A stretch of DNA of 52,721 bases, from assembly GCA_023251155.1 (NCBI GenBank), contig JAHEZH010000018.1, forward strand, positions 1 through 52,721, written 5' to 3'. Below the pieces are notes generated by a model. It was not told the DNA's origin and did not search any database. It saw only the letters and a program-made list of their open reading frames with translations. The position numbers and the translations under genes are program-made. The first letter of the stretch is position 1. Each line of letters opens with the position of its first letter. The stretch comes from Flammeovirgaceae bacterium. Its GTDB lineage: Bacteria > Bacteroidota > Bacteroidia > Cytophagales > Cyclobacteriaceae. Shown here piece by piece: positions 1 through 7,415 of this stretch.

Positions 1-1442
1 AGTTCGATACGTTTTAATTCAAGACGATGAAGCAGGCTAAGGGGTACGTTGTACACCATCGAAGCGATAGAACGAACCGGAAGACGGGAGGGGTTCTTCA
101 TCCATCTTAGTAATGATAACCACCCTCTCCGGATACGATAACGATTATGAATATAGCGATGAAGTGTCTTGTAGAAATAAGAGCCATACGTTCCTTCAAA
201 CATCATGGCCAGGTCATCGGAGTCTTTCCAGTTTTGTTTTTGGTGCAACTGATTTTTTACTTTATCATAAAACACTGTTCCGGGTAACGGATAAGAGACC
301 GAGATACCAATCTCATCGGGCATTAGCTTTAGTACCATGCGTAATGTTGAATTGATGTCTGCTATTGTTTCTCCCGAATAACCGAACTGCAGAAAGAAAG
401 CCACCTTAATGCCATGTGCTTTCAGCAGGGCTGAAGCTTTATAAATTTCTTCCACTTTGGTTTCCTTGTCCATCGCATCGAGTATTTTTTGTGATCCGGA
501 TTCAGCACCTACCCATACCGTATCGACACCCGATTGCGCTAATGCCTGTATGGTGTCTTCCTTCAATAACAAGTCGACACGCGATTGTATTTTGTAGCGA
601 ATCTTTAGTCGCCTTTCGGCTAACAGTGTATTGAATTTTTGAATCCATCCGGGCTTTAATCCAAAGATGTCGTCACACATCCAGAAATGATCAGGTTGAT
701 AACGCAGAATCAATAACTCAATTTCATTCACCACACTTTCTGCCGATCGTGAGTTATAACGATTTCCATAAATAGGTTTGGCACACCAGTTACATTTGAA
801 CGGGCACCCGCGCGTGGTGGCGATGTTCAGCGAGAAATAACCGTGATGATCGTTCCATATTTTTCGATACGGCTCCATATCAATCAGGTCCCAGGCAGGC
901 ATGGGCAATGAATCAAGGTTGCGCATCACCTGTCGGGGAGAATTAATAATCAGCTCCTTTTCTTTTTTATAGATCAGTCCATTAATGGATGACACACTTT
1001 CATTGGCTTCAATAGCGAGCAAAAGTTCTTTTAATGTATCTTCTCCTTCACCCTTTATTACGTAGTGTGCTCCGTGTGCAAAGTATTTTTCATAGTGATC
1101 TGCAGCATCCGAGCTATTGACAATGACAATGCTGTTCATCGCAGCCGCTTCTTCCATCATACGGAAGGCCGCTTCGCGCATGGTGGTGAGGCACATCTTG
1201 GTGAGGTAGTTAAACCCATCATCATAAAGAATAACGTATTTGGGTTTTTCCTTCTTCACTACGGGAAAGAAGCGAGAAGGACCATCTTCCAGATTGGAAT
1301 CCCAAACGGATACTTCCATTCCTGCTTCCCGGGTCACCGCAGCGGCGAGTAATGTTCCCAGGGGTGGATAGGGCTGCCTGAACTTCCACTGTTTGCTGTC
1401 AAGCGGATAGAAGTACGAGTGTGTAATCAGCGCTTTACTCAT
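1..1442 (-). CDS. B12-binding-like radical SAM protein (3' end outside window)
   Basis: Reading the minus strand from an ATG at 1442 gives about 480 codons with no stop up to the window edge, so the C-terminus is missing. Residues 1-150 look like the Rossmann-type cobalamin-binding domain common in this superfamily. The radical SAM cluster motif CPFKCNWC follows, with Cys213, Cys217 and Cys220 in CX3CX2C spacing. Further on are the barrel segments VWVGAESGSQKILDAM and QFGYSGET, typical of B12-binding radical SAM enzymes. The start overlaps the end of the upstream nucleotidyltransferase gene by 8 bases, so it is the last visible gene of the polysaccharide operon. The family includes methyltransferases and other radical enzymes; the substrate cannot be told from sequence. 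A role in modifying a glycan or lipid carrier is inference from context only. The domain DxHxxG cobalamin motif was not seen clearly, so B12 use is uncertain. Confidence 0.85.
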   Translation of the reverse strand, partial: MSKALITHSYFYPLDSKQWKFRQPYPPLGTLLAAAVTREAGMEVSVWDSNLEDGPSRFFPVVKKEKPKYVILYDDGFNYLTKMCLTTMREAAFRMMEEAAAMNSIVIVNSSDAADHYEKYFAHGAHYVIKGEGEDTLKELLLAIEANESVSSINGLIYKKEKELIINSPRQVMRNLDSLPMPAWDLIDMEPYRKIWNDHHGYFSLNIATTRGCPFKCNWCAKPIYGNRYNSRSAESVVNEIELLILRYQPDHFWMCDDIFGLKPGWIQKFNTLLAERRLKIRYKIQSRVDLLLKEDTIQALAQSGVDTVWVGAESGSQKILDAMDKETKVEEIYKASALLKAHGIKVAFFLQFGYSGETIADINSTLRMVLKLMPDEIGISVSYPLPGTVFYDKVKNQLHQKQNWKDSDDLAMMFEGTYGSYFYKTLHRYIHNRYRIRRGWLSLLRWMKNPSRLPVRSIASMVYNVPLSLLHRLELKRIE

Positions 1443-2373
1443 GAATCCATTGAATGTTAAACTTGTGTGCGAACTGAGTGAGTTTGTCCAGGTATTGATT
1501 GACTACTTTTTTCTGATAGAAGTTAGGATGATTTTTTGATGCGTATTTTTTGGTTTTGAAAGCAATAGTAAAATCTTCCCTGCTGTAGTGTTTGGAATAG
1601 ATTCTTCTCCATCGCTTGTTGGTAAGATGCATGAGAAGGGTATCCCACACGGTGCCTCCCAGTATATCAATCACTTTTTCCAGTGTCTTTTTCAGGTTGT
1701 TTTGAGGTGGAGTACCTGTATCAACCGGTCTCAGATGATGGTTAGGAAGAAAGTCTTTCAGCCATCGGTTCTGTTTGAATAAATCGTTGTAATACTCATT
1801 TCCACACAAGGGGAGTAAGGTAGCCAGTTCGGTGGCGGTGAAGATGTTTTTTTCATCGATCTCCAGATGATCGCTATCGATAAAATAGTTGACACAAAAG
1901 TGTTTGTGAGAATTGGATAAGATGATTTTTTTATAAAGCACCAGTAGCGTTCGTGCAACCCATAAGCGCCCGGGAGAAGTGATGATGAAAAAATCGAGAT
2001 CACTTTTGTCGTCCATGTAATTTTTAGATAGTGACCCGGAAACCATCACCGCTTGTACAAATGGAAACGAATAAATAAGTCTTGCCTGCTTTTCAGCGGG
2101 ATGAATCCATTTCGCCGCCTCGTTATTTCCTTTCACCCGGCGGGCAATTATCTCTTTACTGTTTCTTACACTGTAAAATTGATCTTGTTGAAAAATATAT
2201 CCTTTTGCAGACAAGTCGTCCAGTGTTTGGGTCACCTCTTCCTGAGTCACGTGGTTGGTACTCATGAAGTGAAACACTTCTTTTGACGTGAGCGGATATT
2301 GAAAAATGTCGTAATACAGCAGTGCTTTCAATGCACTCTGCGATGTTTCTTGATATGGAAATACATCACGCAT
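1435..2373 (-). CDS. Nucleotidyltransferase-fold protein of polysaccharide locus
   Basis: Protein of 312 residues. The central part carries the nucleotidyltransferase signature GSLSKNYMDDKSDLDFF, that is GS near residue 113 and the metal-binding pair Asp125 and Asp127. Residues 10-85 are predicted helical with the look of a winged helix (LTSKEVFHF..., then SAKGYIFQQDQFY). I chose the ATG at 2373; a GTG three codons upstream (2382) is possible. The ATG choice gives an 8-base overlap with the preceding ligase gene, the same overlap length as two other junctions in this operon. Proteins of this kind occur in Bacteroidota glycan gene clusters, but I know of no assigned reaction. It could transfer a nucleotide to a small molecule or protein. 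Confidence is good for the fold and low for function. Confidence 0.75.
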   Translation of the reverse strand: MRDVFPYQETSQSALKALLYYDIFQYPLTSKEVFHFMSTNHVTQEEVTQTLDDLSAKGYIFQQDQFYSVRNSKEIIARRVKGNNEAAKWIHPAEKQARLIYSFPFVQAVMVSGSLSKNYMDDKSDLDFFIITSPGRLWVARTLLVLYKKIILSNSHKHFCVNYFIDSDHLEIDEKNIFTATELATLLPLCGNEYYNDLFKQNRWLKDFLPNHHLRPVDTGTPPQNNLKKTLEKVIDILGGTVWDTLLMHLTNKRWRRIYSKHYSREDFTIAFKTKKYASKNHPNFYQKKVVNQYLDKLTQFAHKFNIQWIHE

Positions 2374-3691
2374 GCGATACACTTAATTGAGGTGAACGAA
2401 TAGTCTGAAACTGAAAAACAATAAGAGAATGGAATAGCGAGAAAAACACGATGCCTTTTTGCAATTCAAAGATCGATTCGGTGATAGCGACAATTAAGAT
2501 GATGATCAGGAAGCTGAGATGCAGGAAAGAAATACTTTGCTGAAAACAAGGCAGAAGCAGGCATGCTGTCAGCGTGAATAATCCAATGATGCCTAACTGA
2601 AGAAAAGTGTAAATGAATTGGTTGTGCGGATCGTATGAATGAAGGGTATTGGTAATTCCGTATTTTTCAGCAGTTGCTTTCATCGTGTCGGTGGTGTCTC
2701 CGGTTCCGTTACCAATGACCCAATTGCGTGGGGTGATGGACTGTAGGCCAAGCCACCATAATGACAAACGGATGGATGAAGAGGTGGTGTACTGCTTGTT
2801 GGTTTCTATTCGCAATGAATGGCCATTGAATTCCTGAACAGAGCGATACCTGGAAATCGGATTAAGGAAAATGGACGCAGCGGAAAGAAGAATGACGACA
2901 ATAATTCCGGTGATCGCAAAAGCGGATTTTCGAGGGTAAAAGAAAATCCAACTCAATCCTGCAATGGAGGAGAAGAGGTATGCAATGGTAATGGCCCGTG
3001 AAGACAGCAGTAAGATAAACAGGGAGAATAATAGGAATACAAAGAGTATTCCTTGTTTTTCCCATACCGTTAAGGAGTTTTCCCGCTGCTTATAAAAATG
3101 AGCAAGCAACAGTGTGCTGAATGTAATGTATAAACCTAAATAAGTGGGATGGATATTTATTCCTGACGAAAGCTCGCTATATGAAAAATACGACCAGCTT
3201 TGAGAAATATCGGGATTAAGTAATTTAAATTCTTCTGAATTGGTAAAATCAAAATTGCGTGGAGTGTGGTCGGGATGCAGGGATTGATTAAAGGCAACAC
3301 TCATACAAATGACGACAGCGACAAGCGATGTGCCAAGGAATAATTTTAATAACAGGTGGAGATGATTACGCTCGATTTTTAGAGTAGCGATTATGATAGG
3401 TAGAAGAAAGAAGAACGTTTTTTTTCCGATGGCAGCTGTTCCATTGCCAATGTCATTGGAATAAATCAAGCCAATAAGGTGCAGCATAAAAAACAGTAGA
3501 AACGGCCAAAGTAGTGGCTGGTTTTTGATGGTGTCCCATTTGATTCTCCATTTACCTTCCATCAGCCAGCTGGCTACAAGAATTAATAAACCGGCATGGC
3601 ATACTGCTATTGAAAACGGAAGAAATACAATAGCGACTGCCAGCGCAAGGACATTTATTGCTTCATATGATATCGGTTTACTGAAATTCAT
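2366..3691 (-). CDS. O-antigen ligase/polymerase family membrane protein (Wzy_C-like)
   Basis: A 441-residue polytopic inner-membrane protein with about ten to twelve hydrophobic segments. The large periplasmic loop (roughly residues 270-360) includes SSSIRLSLWWLGLQSI and then HSYDPHNQFIYTFLQLG near residue 347. This matches the H-x(n)-HNxxL pattern of the O-antigen ligase/polymerase (PF04932) family. Such proteins polymerise undecaprenyl-linked repeat units or ligate the glycan to a lipid acceptor at the periplasmic face. The ATG at 3691 lies 14 bases inside the upstream glycosyltransferase gene, implying translational coupling. Ligase and polymerase cannot be separated by sequence alone. 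A second protein of the same class lies at 5287-6495, so one may polymerise and the other ligate. Confidence 0.85.
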   Translation of the reverse strand: MNFSKPISYEAINVLALAVAIVFLPFSIAVCHAGLLILVASWLMEGKWRIKWDTIKNQPLLWPFLLFFMLHLIGLIYSNDIGNGTAAIGKKTFFFLLPIIIATLKIERNHLHLLLKLFLGTSLVAVVICMSVAFNQSLHPDHTPRNFDFTNSEEFKLLNPDISQSWSYFSYSELSSGINIHPTYLGLYITFSTLLLAHFYKQRENSLTVWEKQGILFVFLLFSLFILLLSSRAITIAYLFSSIAGLSWIFFYPRKSAFAITGIIVVILLSAASIFLNPISRYRSVQEFNGHSLRIETNKQYTTSSSIRLSLWWLGLQSITPRNWVIGNGTGDTTDTMKATAEKYGITNTLHSYDPHNQFIYTFLQLGIIGLFTLTACLLLPCFQQSISFLHLSFLIIILIVAITESIFELQKGIVFFSLFHSLIVFQFQTIRSPQLSVSHA

Positions 3692-4508
3692 TTTGAAGTT
3701 TTAGTAACGTACGCTGGTTGATTATTTTTCTTTCCCGATCAAAGAACCACCCCCATTTATTGAAATACCGGATCGCACTTTTGATATTATGAAAGAGTAA
3801 CTGTACGTTGTGATACGATCCGCGCTGATGATGATGATAGATAGTGGCATGTGGATAGAACACGGTTCTGAATTGCTGGTGTATTCTCCGGCTTAGATCC
3901 ATGTCTTCGGTGTAAAGAAAAATGCGTTCATCGAATAGCCCTATCTGCCGAAGAGCATCTACCCGCAGAAACATAAAACATCCGGAAAGAAAAGGCACAT
4001 CCATGATTTTATTATAACCGGAGAAATGCAGTTCATGTGCAAGATTTTGTTTCTCCAGCAGCTTTTTATGGAACCGAAAGAAACGTCTGAGAAAAAGCAT
4101 GGACGGATTGGGTAGCAACCGGCAAAGAGGTTGTAGTCTTCCGTCAGGGTAAAGTACTTTGGGCATGGTTAACCCGATGGAATGATCTTCTTCCATGAAC
4201 TGGTAGAGATCGGGGATGACCTTTTCATTAAAGTAAACATCCGGATTGAGTACCAGATGGTATTTGGAGGAGGACTTCATGGCTGCTTTCAAGGCAATGT
4301 TGTGCCCTGCACCAAATCCCAAGTTCTGATTGTTGAAGAGGTAAATGATGCGCGGATCGGTAATTAAGTGGCGTGCATCATCCGTCGGCGAGTTATCGAT
4401 AAGGTATAAAAGAGAGACACGGGCACTCTTTAGAAAACTATTGATGGCATGCAGAAGCAGATCCGGATTGCTTTTATAAATAACGATGGATGCACTCAGG
4501 TCACGCAT
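3678..4508 (-). CDS. Glycosyltransferase family 2 (rhamnosyltransferase-like)
   Basis: A 276-residue GT-A fold enzyme that should act at the cytoplasmic membrane face, adding one sugar of the repeat unit from a nucleotide-sugar donor. Visible elements are the N-terminal strand ASIVIYKSNP, the nucleotide-binding DNSPTDD segment near residue 38, NQNLGFGAGHNIAL near residue 60, and the metal-binding region VLNPDVYF near residue 86. FLSGCFMFLRVDAL and the catalytic-region stretch LFDERIFLYTEDMDLSRR lie near residues 175-210. This layout matches the WbbL/rhamnosyltransferase-like GT2 subgroup. It starts with ATG at 4508 and overlaps the upstream glycosyltransferase by 8 bases. The donor and acceptor sugars cannot be deduced. 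Confidence 0.9.
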   Translation of the reverse strand: MRDLSASIVIYKSNPDLLLHAINSFLKSARVSLLYLIDNSPTDDARHLITDPRIIYLFNNQNLGFGAGHNIALKAAMKSSSKYHLVLNPDVYFNEKVIPDLYQFMEEDHSIGLTMPKVLYPDGRLQPLCRLLPNPSMLFLRRFFRFHKKLLEKQNLAHELHFSGYNKIMDVPFLSGCFMFLRVDALRQIGLFDERIFLYTEDMDLSRRIHQQFRTVFYPHATIYHHHQRGSYHNVQLLFHNIKSAIRYFNKWGWFFDRERKIINQRTLLKLQNEFQ

Positions 4509-5199
4509 ACGATAGTTGAATCAAATGTTTAACAAGCTTGTATCTGAATCCCAGTTTTTCAATTAGCGAATAAGAACTGGATGCAGAGGTAGTCGATGCA
4601 TTACGGTGATGTCTTCGGTGCAAAACCAGTTGGTCCGGAATGAAAGCCACCTTGAAGTACACTTCGGCAATCAACCCGATCCATAAATCATGCATCGGGA
4701 TTTTGCCGGGGAAGGGTAATGCTTTTTGCAACACTTTTCGGTTAAAAGCCATGCAACAACCCATGTACGAATTGCGAAGCAGATTTCGCCAGAGTCCTTT
4801 ACCTGATCGGTTCAACTCAAAGAACGACTGATTCGCTATCGGATATTGCTGATTGATAATCAGGCAATCGCTCACCACAAGATCATGGTAGTTCAGGTGA
4901 GTGAGCATACAATGTACTTTATTATTCTTCCAGCGATCGTCCTGGTCACAGAGAAAAATAAAATCACCTCTACAGATGCTCAAACAGTTCTCGAAATTGG
5001 AAACGATACCTGAACGGGAATTGAAATACAACTTGATACGAGGGTCGGTATACGACAGGATGATGTTCACGGTATCGTCTGTTGACTGATCATCAGAAAT
5101 AATCAGTTCATCTTCCGCTTCCAGTTGAGGGAGGATGGAATCAATTTGCTCGCGAACAAATTGTGCCCCGTTTTTGACAGCCATACAAATGGAGACCAC
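4501..5199 (-). CDS. Glycosyltransferase family 2
   Basis: A 232-residue GT2 enzyme. It begins with the first Rossmann strand VSICMAVKNGAQFVREQIDS. The nucleotide-binding SDDQSTDDT lies near residue 38 and the DxD-like metal site LCDQDDRW near residue 82. SYMGCCMAFNRKVL and IPMHDLWIGL follow near residues 145-170, as in alpha-rhamnosyl and dTDP-sugar transferases of O-antigen clusters. The start codon is GTG at 5199. No ATG occurs in frame before the upstream stop, and starting later would remove the first beta strand. An 87-base gap separates it from the upstream polymerase gene, the largest gap in the operon; I see no clear terminator there. Confidence 0.88.
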   Translation of the reverse strand: MVSICMAVKNGAQFVREQIDSILPQLEAEDELIISDDQSTDDTVNIILSYTDPRIKLYFNSRSGIVSNFENCLSICRGDFIFLCDQDDRWKNNKVHCMLTHLNYHDLVVSDCLIINQQYPIANQSFFELNRSGKGLWRNLLRNSYMGCCMAFNRKVLQKALPFPGKIPMHDLWIGLIAEVYFKVAFIPDQLVLHRRHHRNASTTSASSSYSLIEKLGFRYKLVKHLIQLSYA

Positions 5200-5286
5200 G
5201 TGAAAAATGAATTTAAATACCCATCCTTTGATATAACGCTGTGCTCATGACGGAGCAAAGAAAAAAAGGGTTGCCCGCAGGTTGGC

Positions 5287-6495
5287 TTATGCGGTCTCTT
5301 TTTTCAGTACGTCCAGGCAAACCATCGATAGAAGAATCATGGACAGCCCGATGGGATTATTGATATACTGATTAGTAAGCGACTGAATGAAAATGAAAAG
5401 TGCGCTGAAGAAAAACGCCTCACGAAAGCCGCTTTCGGGCGCAGCACGGTATTTTTTGAATAGAAGCCAGAACAAATAAGCCCACAAAGCCAGGCCTAGA
5501 ATACCTTGTTTATGAAAAATTTCCAGGTACGAGATTTCCATGTGCACGGGTCTTGATGTTACACCGTTTCCAAATCCGTGGCCGATTAAGGCTGAAGTGG
5601 GGGTTATACTTTTGGCAACTTCCGTTATCTGCTGAAGTCGTCCGTTATCGGAATAAGCACGATCCCCGAGAAGGGTAGCCTTAGGTGCTGACGTTGGAAT
5701 ATCGGTGTTTTGTGATTGTACACGATCAATCGTTTCACTGGTTTTACCCACCAGGGCTTTCCCGCCAAGAATTACAGCCAGTGCACATAATGCAAAGAGA
5801 GCAGCCTTTATTTTGGAGGAAGAAACGGTTCGGGTAAAATAATAGACCGAATACGTACCCAGCAGGGCAAGCCAGAAACCGCGGGTTACGGTGAGGAGTA
5901 ATGCGACAAGCACCAAACCCATTAAAAGCAATTTGTATTTGCTTTCAGTAAAATGAAGAAAGAGGAAGGCAATACTCAGAAACAGAAACCCTTTGTACGT
6001 GAATGTTAACTCACCGCGAAAGAAAAATTCCTCAGTACGGAGGAATGCTTTATAGAGACTAAGGAATGGAATGATGTGCAGGTGAATGAGCAGAAGTACA
6101 GCAATGAAAGCAAGCGCTTGCAGTACTCCCGCTATTTTTAACAGCGTAGAAGTTCTTTCTATGTAAGTGATGTCCTTTACCGCCAGCGCAAAGAAAGGCA
6201 GAATCAAAAAGTACAACAGTGGTTTAATGTCCTGCCACCAGAAAGTTCGTTCGGCACCGGAAGAAATGCCCATGATTAATGCTGCGGCTGATGCGAGGGC
6301 AAAGAAGAGAAGTAACCGGGTATAGTCGGGAGGTATTTTTTCTCCTTTGACCAAGTGAAACAGGGTTGTTAACAGGGCAAGTGAAAATAAAATCATCCGC
6401 AGGCTTATGGGGCCAAATGCGGTGAGTCTTCCACCACCACCTAAAGCCAGTTCGGCCACGAGTGCAAAGAATAAAATGGTGGTGAACCGATTCAT
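5287..6495 (-). CDS. O-antigen polymerase/ligase family membrane protein
   Basis: A 402-residue integral membrane protein with many hydrophobic helices from the N-terminus on. A periplasmic loop lies at about residues 255-325, containing DNGRLQQITEVAKSI and ALIGHGFGNGV, and then HMEISYLEIFHKQGILGL near residue 322. The last stretch resembles the conserved H-x-S-x-L-E region of the Wzy_C/O-antigen ligase class. It should act on lipid-linked glycan in the periplasm. Its ATG follows directly after the stop codon of the upstream glycosyltransferase (TAA at 6496-6498, ATG at 6493-6495). It is the second member of this class in one operon, and the two sequences are clearly different, so this is not a recent duplication. 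Confidence 0.82.
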   Translation of the reverse strand: MNRFTTILFFALVAELALGGGGRLTAFGPISLRMILFSLALLTTLFHLVKGEKIPPDYTRLLLFFALASAAALIMGISSGAERTFWWQDIKPLLYFLILPFFALAVKDITYIERTSTLLKIAGVLQALAFIAVLLLIHLHIIPFLSLYKAFLRTEEFFFRGELTFTYKGFLFLSIAFLFLHFTESKYKLLLMGLVLVALLLTVTRGFWLALLGTYSVYYFTRTVSSSKIKAALFALCALAVILGGKALVGKTSETIDRVQSQNTDIPTSAPKATLLGDRAYSDNGRLQQITEVAKSITPTSALIGHGFGNGVTSRPVHMEISYLEIFHKQGILGLALWAYLFWLLFKKYRAAPESGFREAFFFSALFIFIQSLTNQYINNPIGLSMILLSMVCLDVLKKETA

Positions 6496-7344
6496 TTACC
6501 TGAATAGCGTATGGAAAGCGGTTGACAGAAAACGCATGTCTTTTTTCATCAGTGAAAGTTTAACGGCACGGGGCAGAAGCAGATAAATCAATACAACTTT
6601 CTTTCTGCTCACTTTCCTGAAAAGTTTAGCGGCATCACCATACTTCTCAAAGCGATTTAGAACCACAGAAGTGTGGGTATACTTGTCCTGCCTGGCTGAA
6701 AGGGAATGGATCAGTGAGATGTCTATCAAAATAAATCCGGAGGTAATAGCGGATAGCCGTTCCACAAAAATCAGGTCGCTGAAATCAAGAGGGAAACGCT
6801 CATCATAGCCACCGGCTGATTCAAACACGTTACATGAAATAAGCAGTCCGCTATTAATCACGCACCAATGACGGAAGGAATGAACACCGGGTTGCCTGCG
6901 CTTTATTTTAATTCCTTTTCCCCAGCGTAACTTAAAGGGAGAAATGATCTGATCACCATCGATTATCATCGGAGCAAATACGCCATGATCAGGTTGTGCC
7001 GATACGTGATGTGCATATTTCGGCCATGCATCATCGGGCAGTTCGGTATCCTGATCGAGTAGGAATAACCATTTCAGGTTCAGTTGCTTTGCTTTTCGAA
7101 AGCCTTCGTTATAAGCGGCACTGACACCGGCATTGGTTGGATGGTGATGATAATGAATGATCGCATTGCCGTAAGGCAGCTCCTGTGCGTGCGGACTATT
7201 ATCGTAAATGAAGATGTTTATTGCGTTTTTCCTTAGACTGATTTTTAATAAAGATTGAAACGCGCTGGATTGTGCGATGACACAGTTATAGATGACAATT
7301 ATAAAAAGTGTATCTGGCAGAAATACATCAGTATTATCGTGCAT
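6496..7344 (-). CDS. Glycosyltransferase family 2, first gene of polysaccharide operon
   Basis: A 282-residue protein from the ATG at 7344. An in-frame TTG at 7416 would add 24 residues but would abut the divergent acs start, so I prefer the ATG. GT2 features are TLFIIVIYNCV, the sugar-nucleotide segment YDNSPHAQELP, TNAGVSAAYNEGF near residue 75, and the metal-binding LFLLDQDTELP near residue 100. NSGLLISCNVFESAGGYDERFPLDFSD follows in two parts near residues 165-190. The C-terminal part (LNRFEKYGDAAKLFRK) is basic and likely membrane-associated. The gene is divergent from acs across a 71-base spacer that must hold both promoters. The sugar specificity is unknown. Confidence 0.85.
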   Translation of the reverse strand: MHDNTDVFLPDTLFIIVIYNCVIAQSSAFQSLLKISLRKNAINIFIYDNSPHAQELPYGNAIIHYHHHPTNAGVSAAYNEGFRKAKQLNLKWLFLLDQDTELPDDAWPKYAHHVSAQPDHGVFAPMIIDGDQIISPFKLRWGKGIKIKRRQPGVHSFRHWCVINSGLLISCNVFESAGGYDERFPLDFSDLIFVERLSAITSGFILIDISLIHSLSARQDKYTHTSVVLNRFEKYGDAAKLFRKVSRKKVVLIYLLLPRAVKLSLMKKDMRFLSTAFHTLFR

Positions 7345-7415
7345 TGCAATCGATTTTCGTTGGAATTTAGTGAGAATAGAATAATATTTCAGATTATTAA
7401 TTTCCAATACATACA

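Noticed and set aside
113-1352. Several short plus-strand open frames at the window start
   Set aside because: They lie opposite the radical SAM gene, whose minus-strand frame is continuous and carries recognisable motifs.
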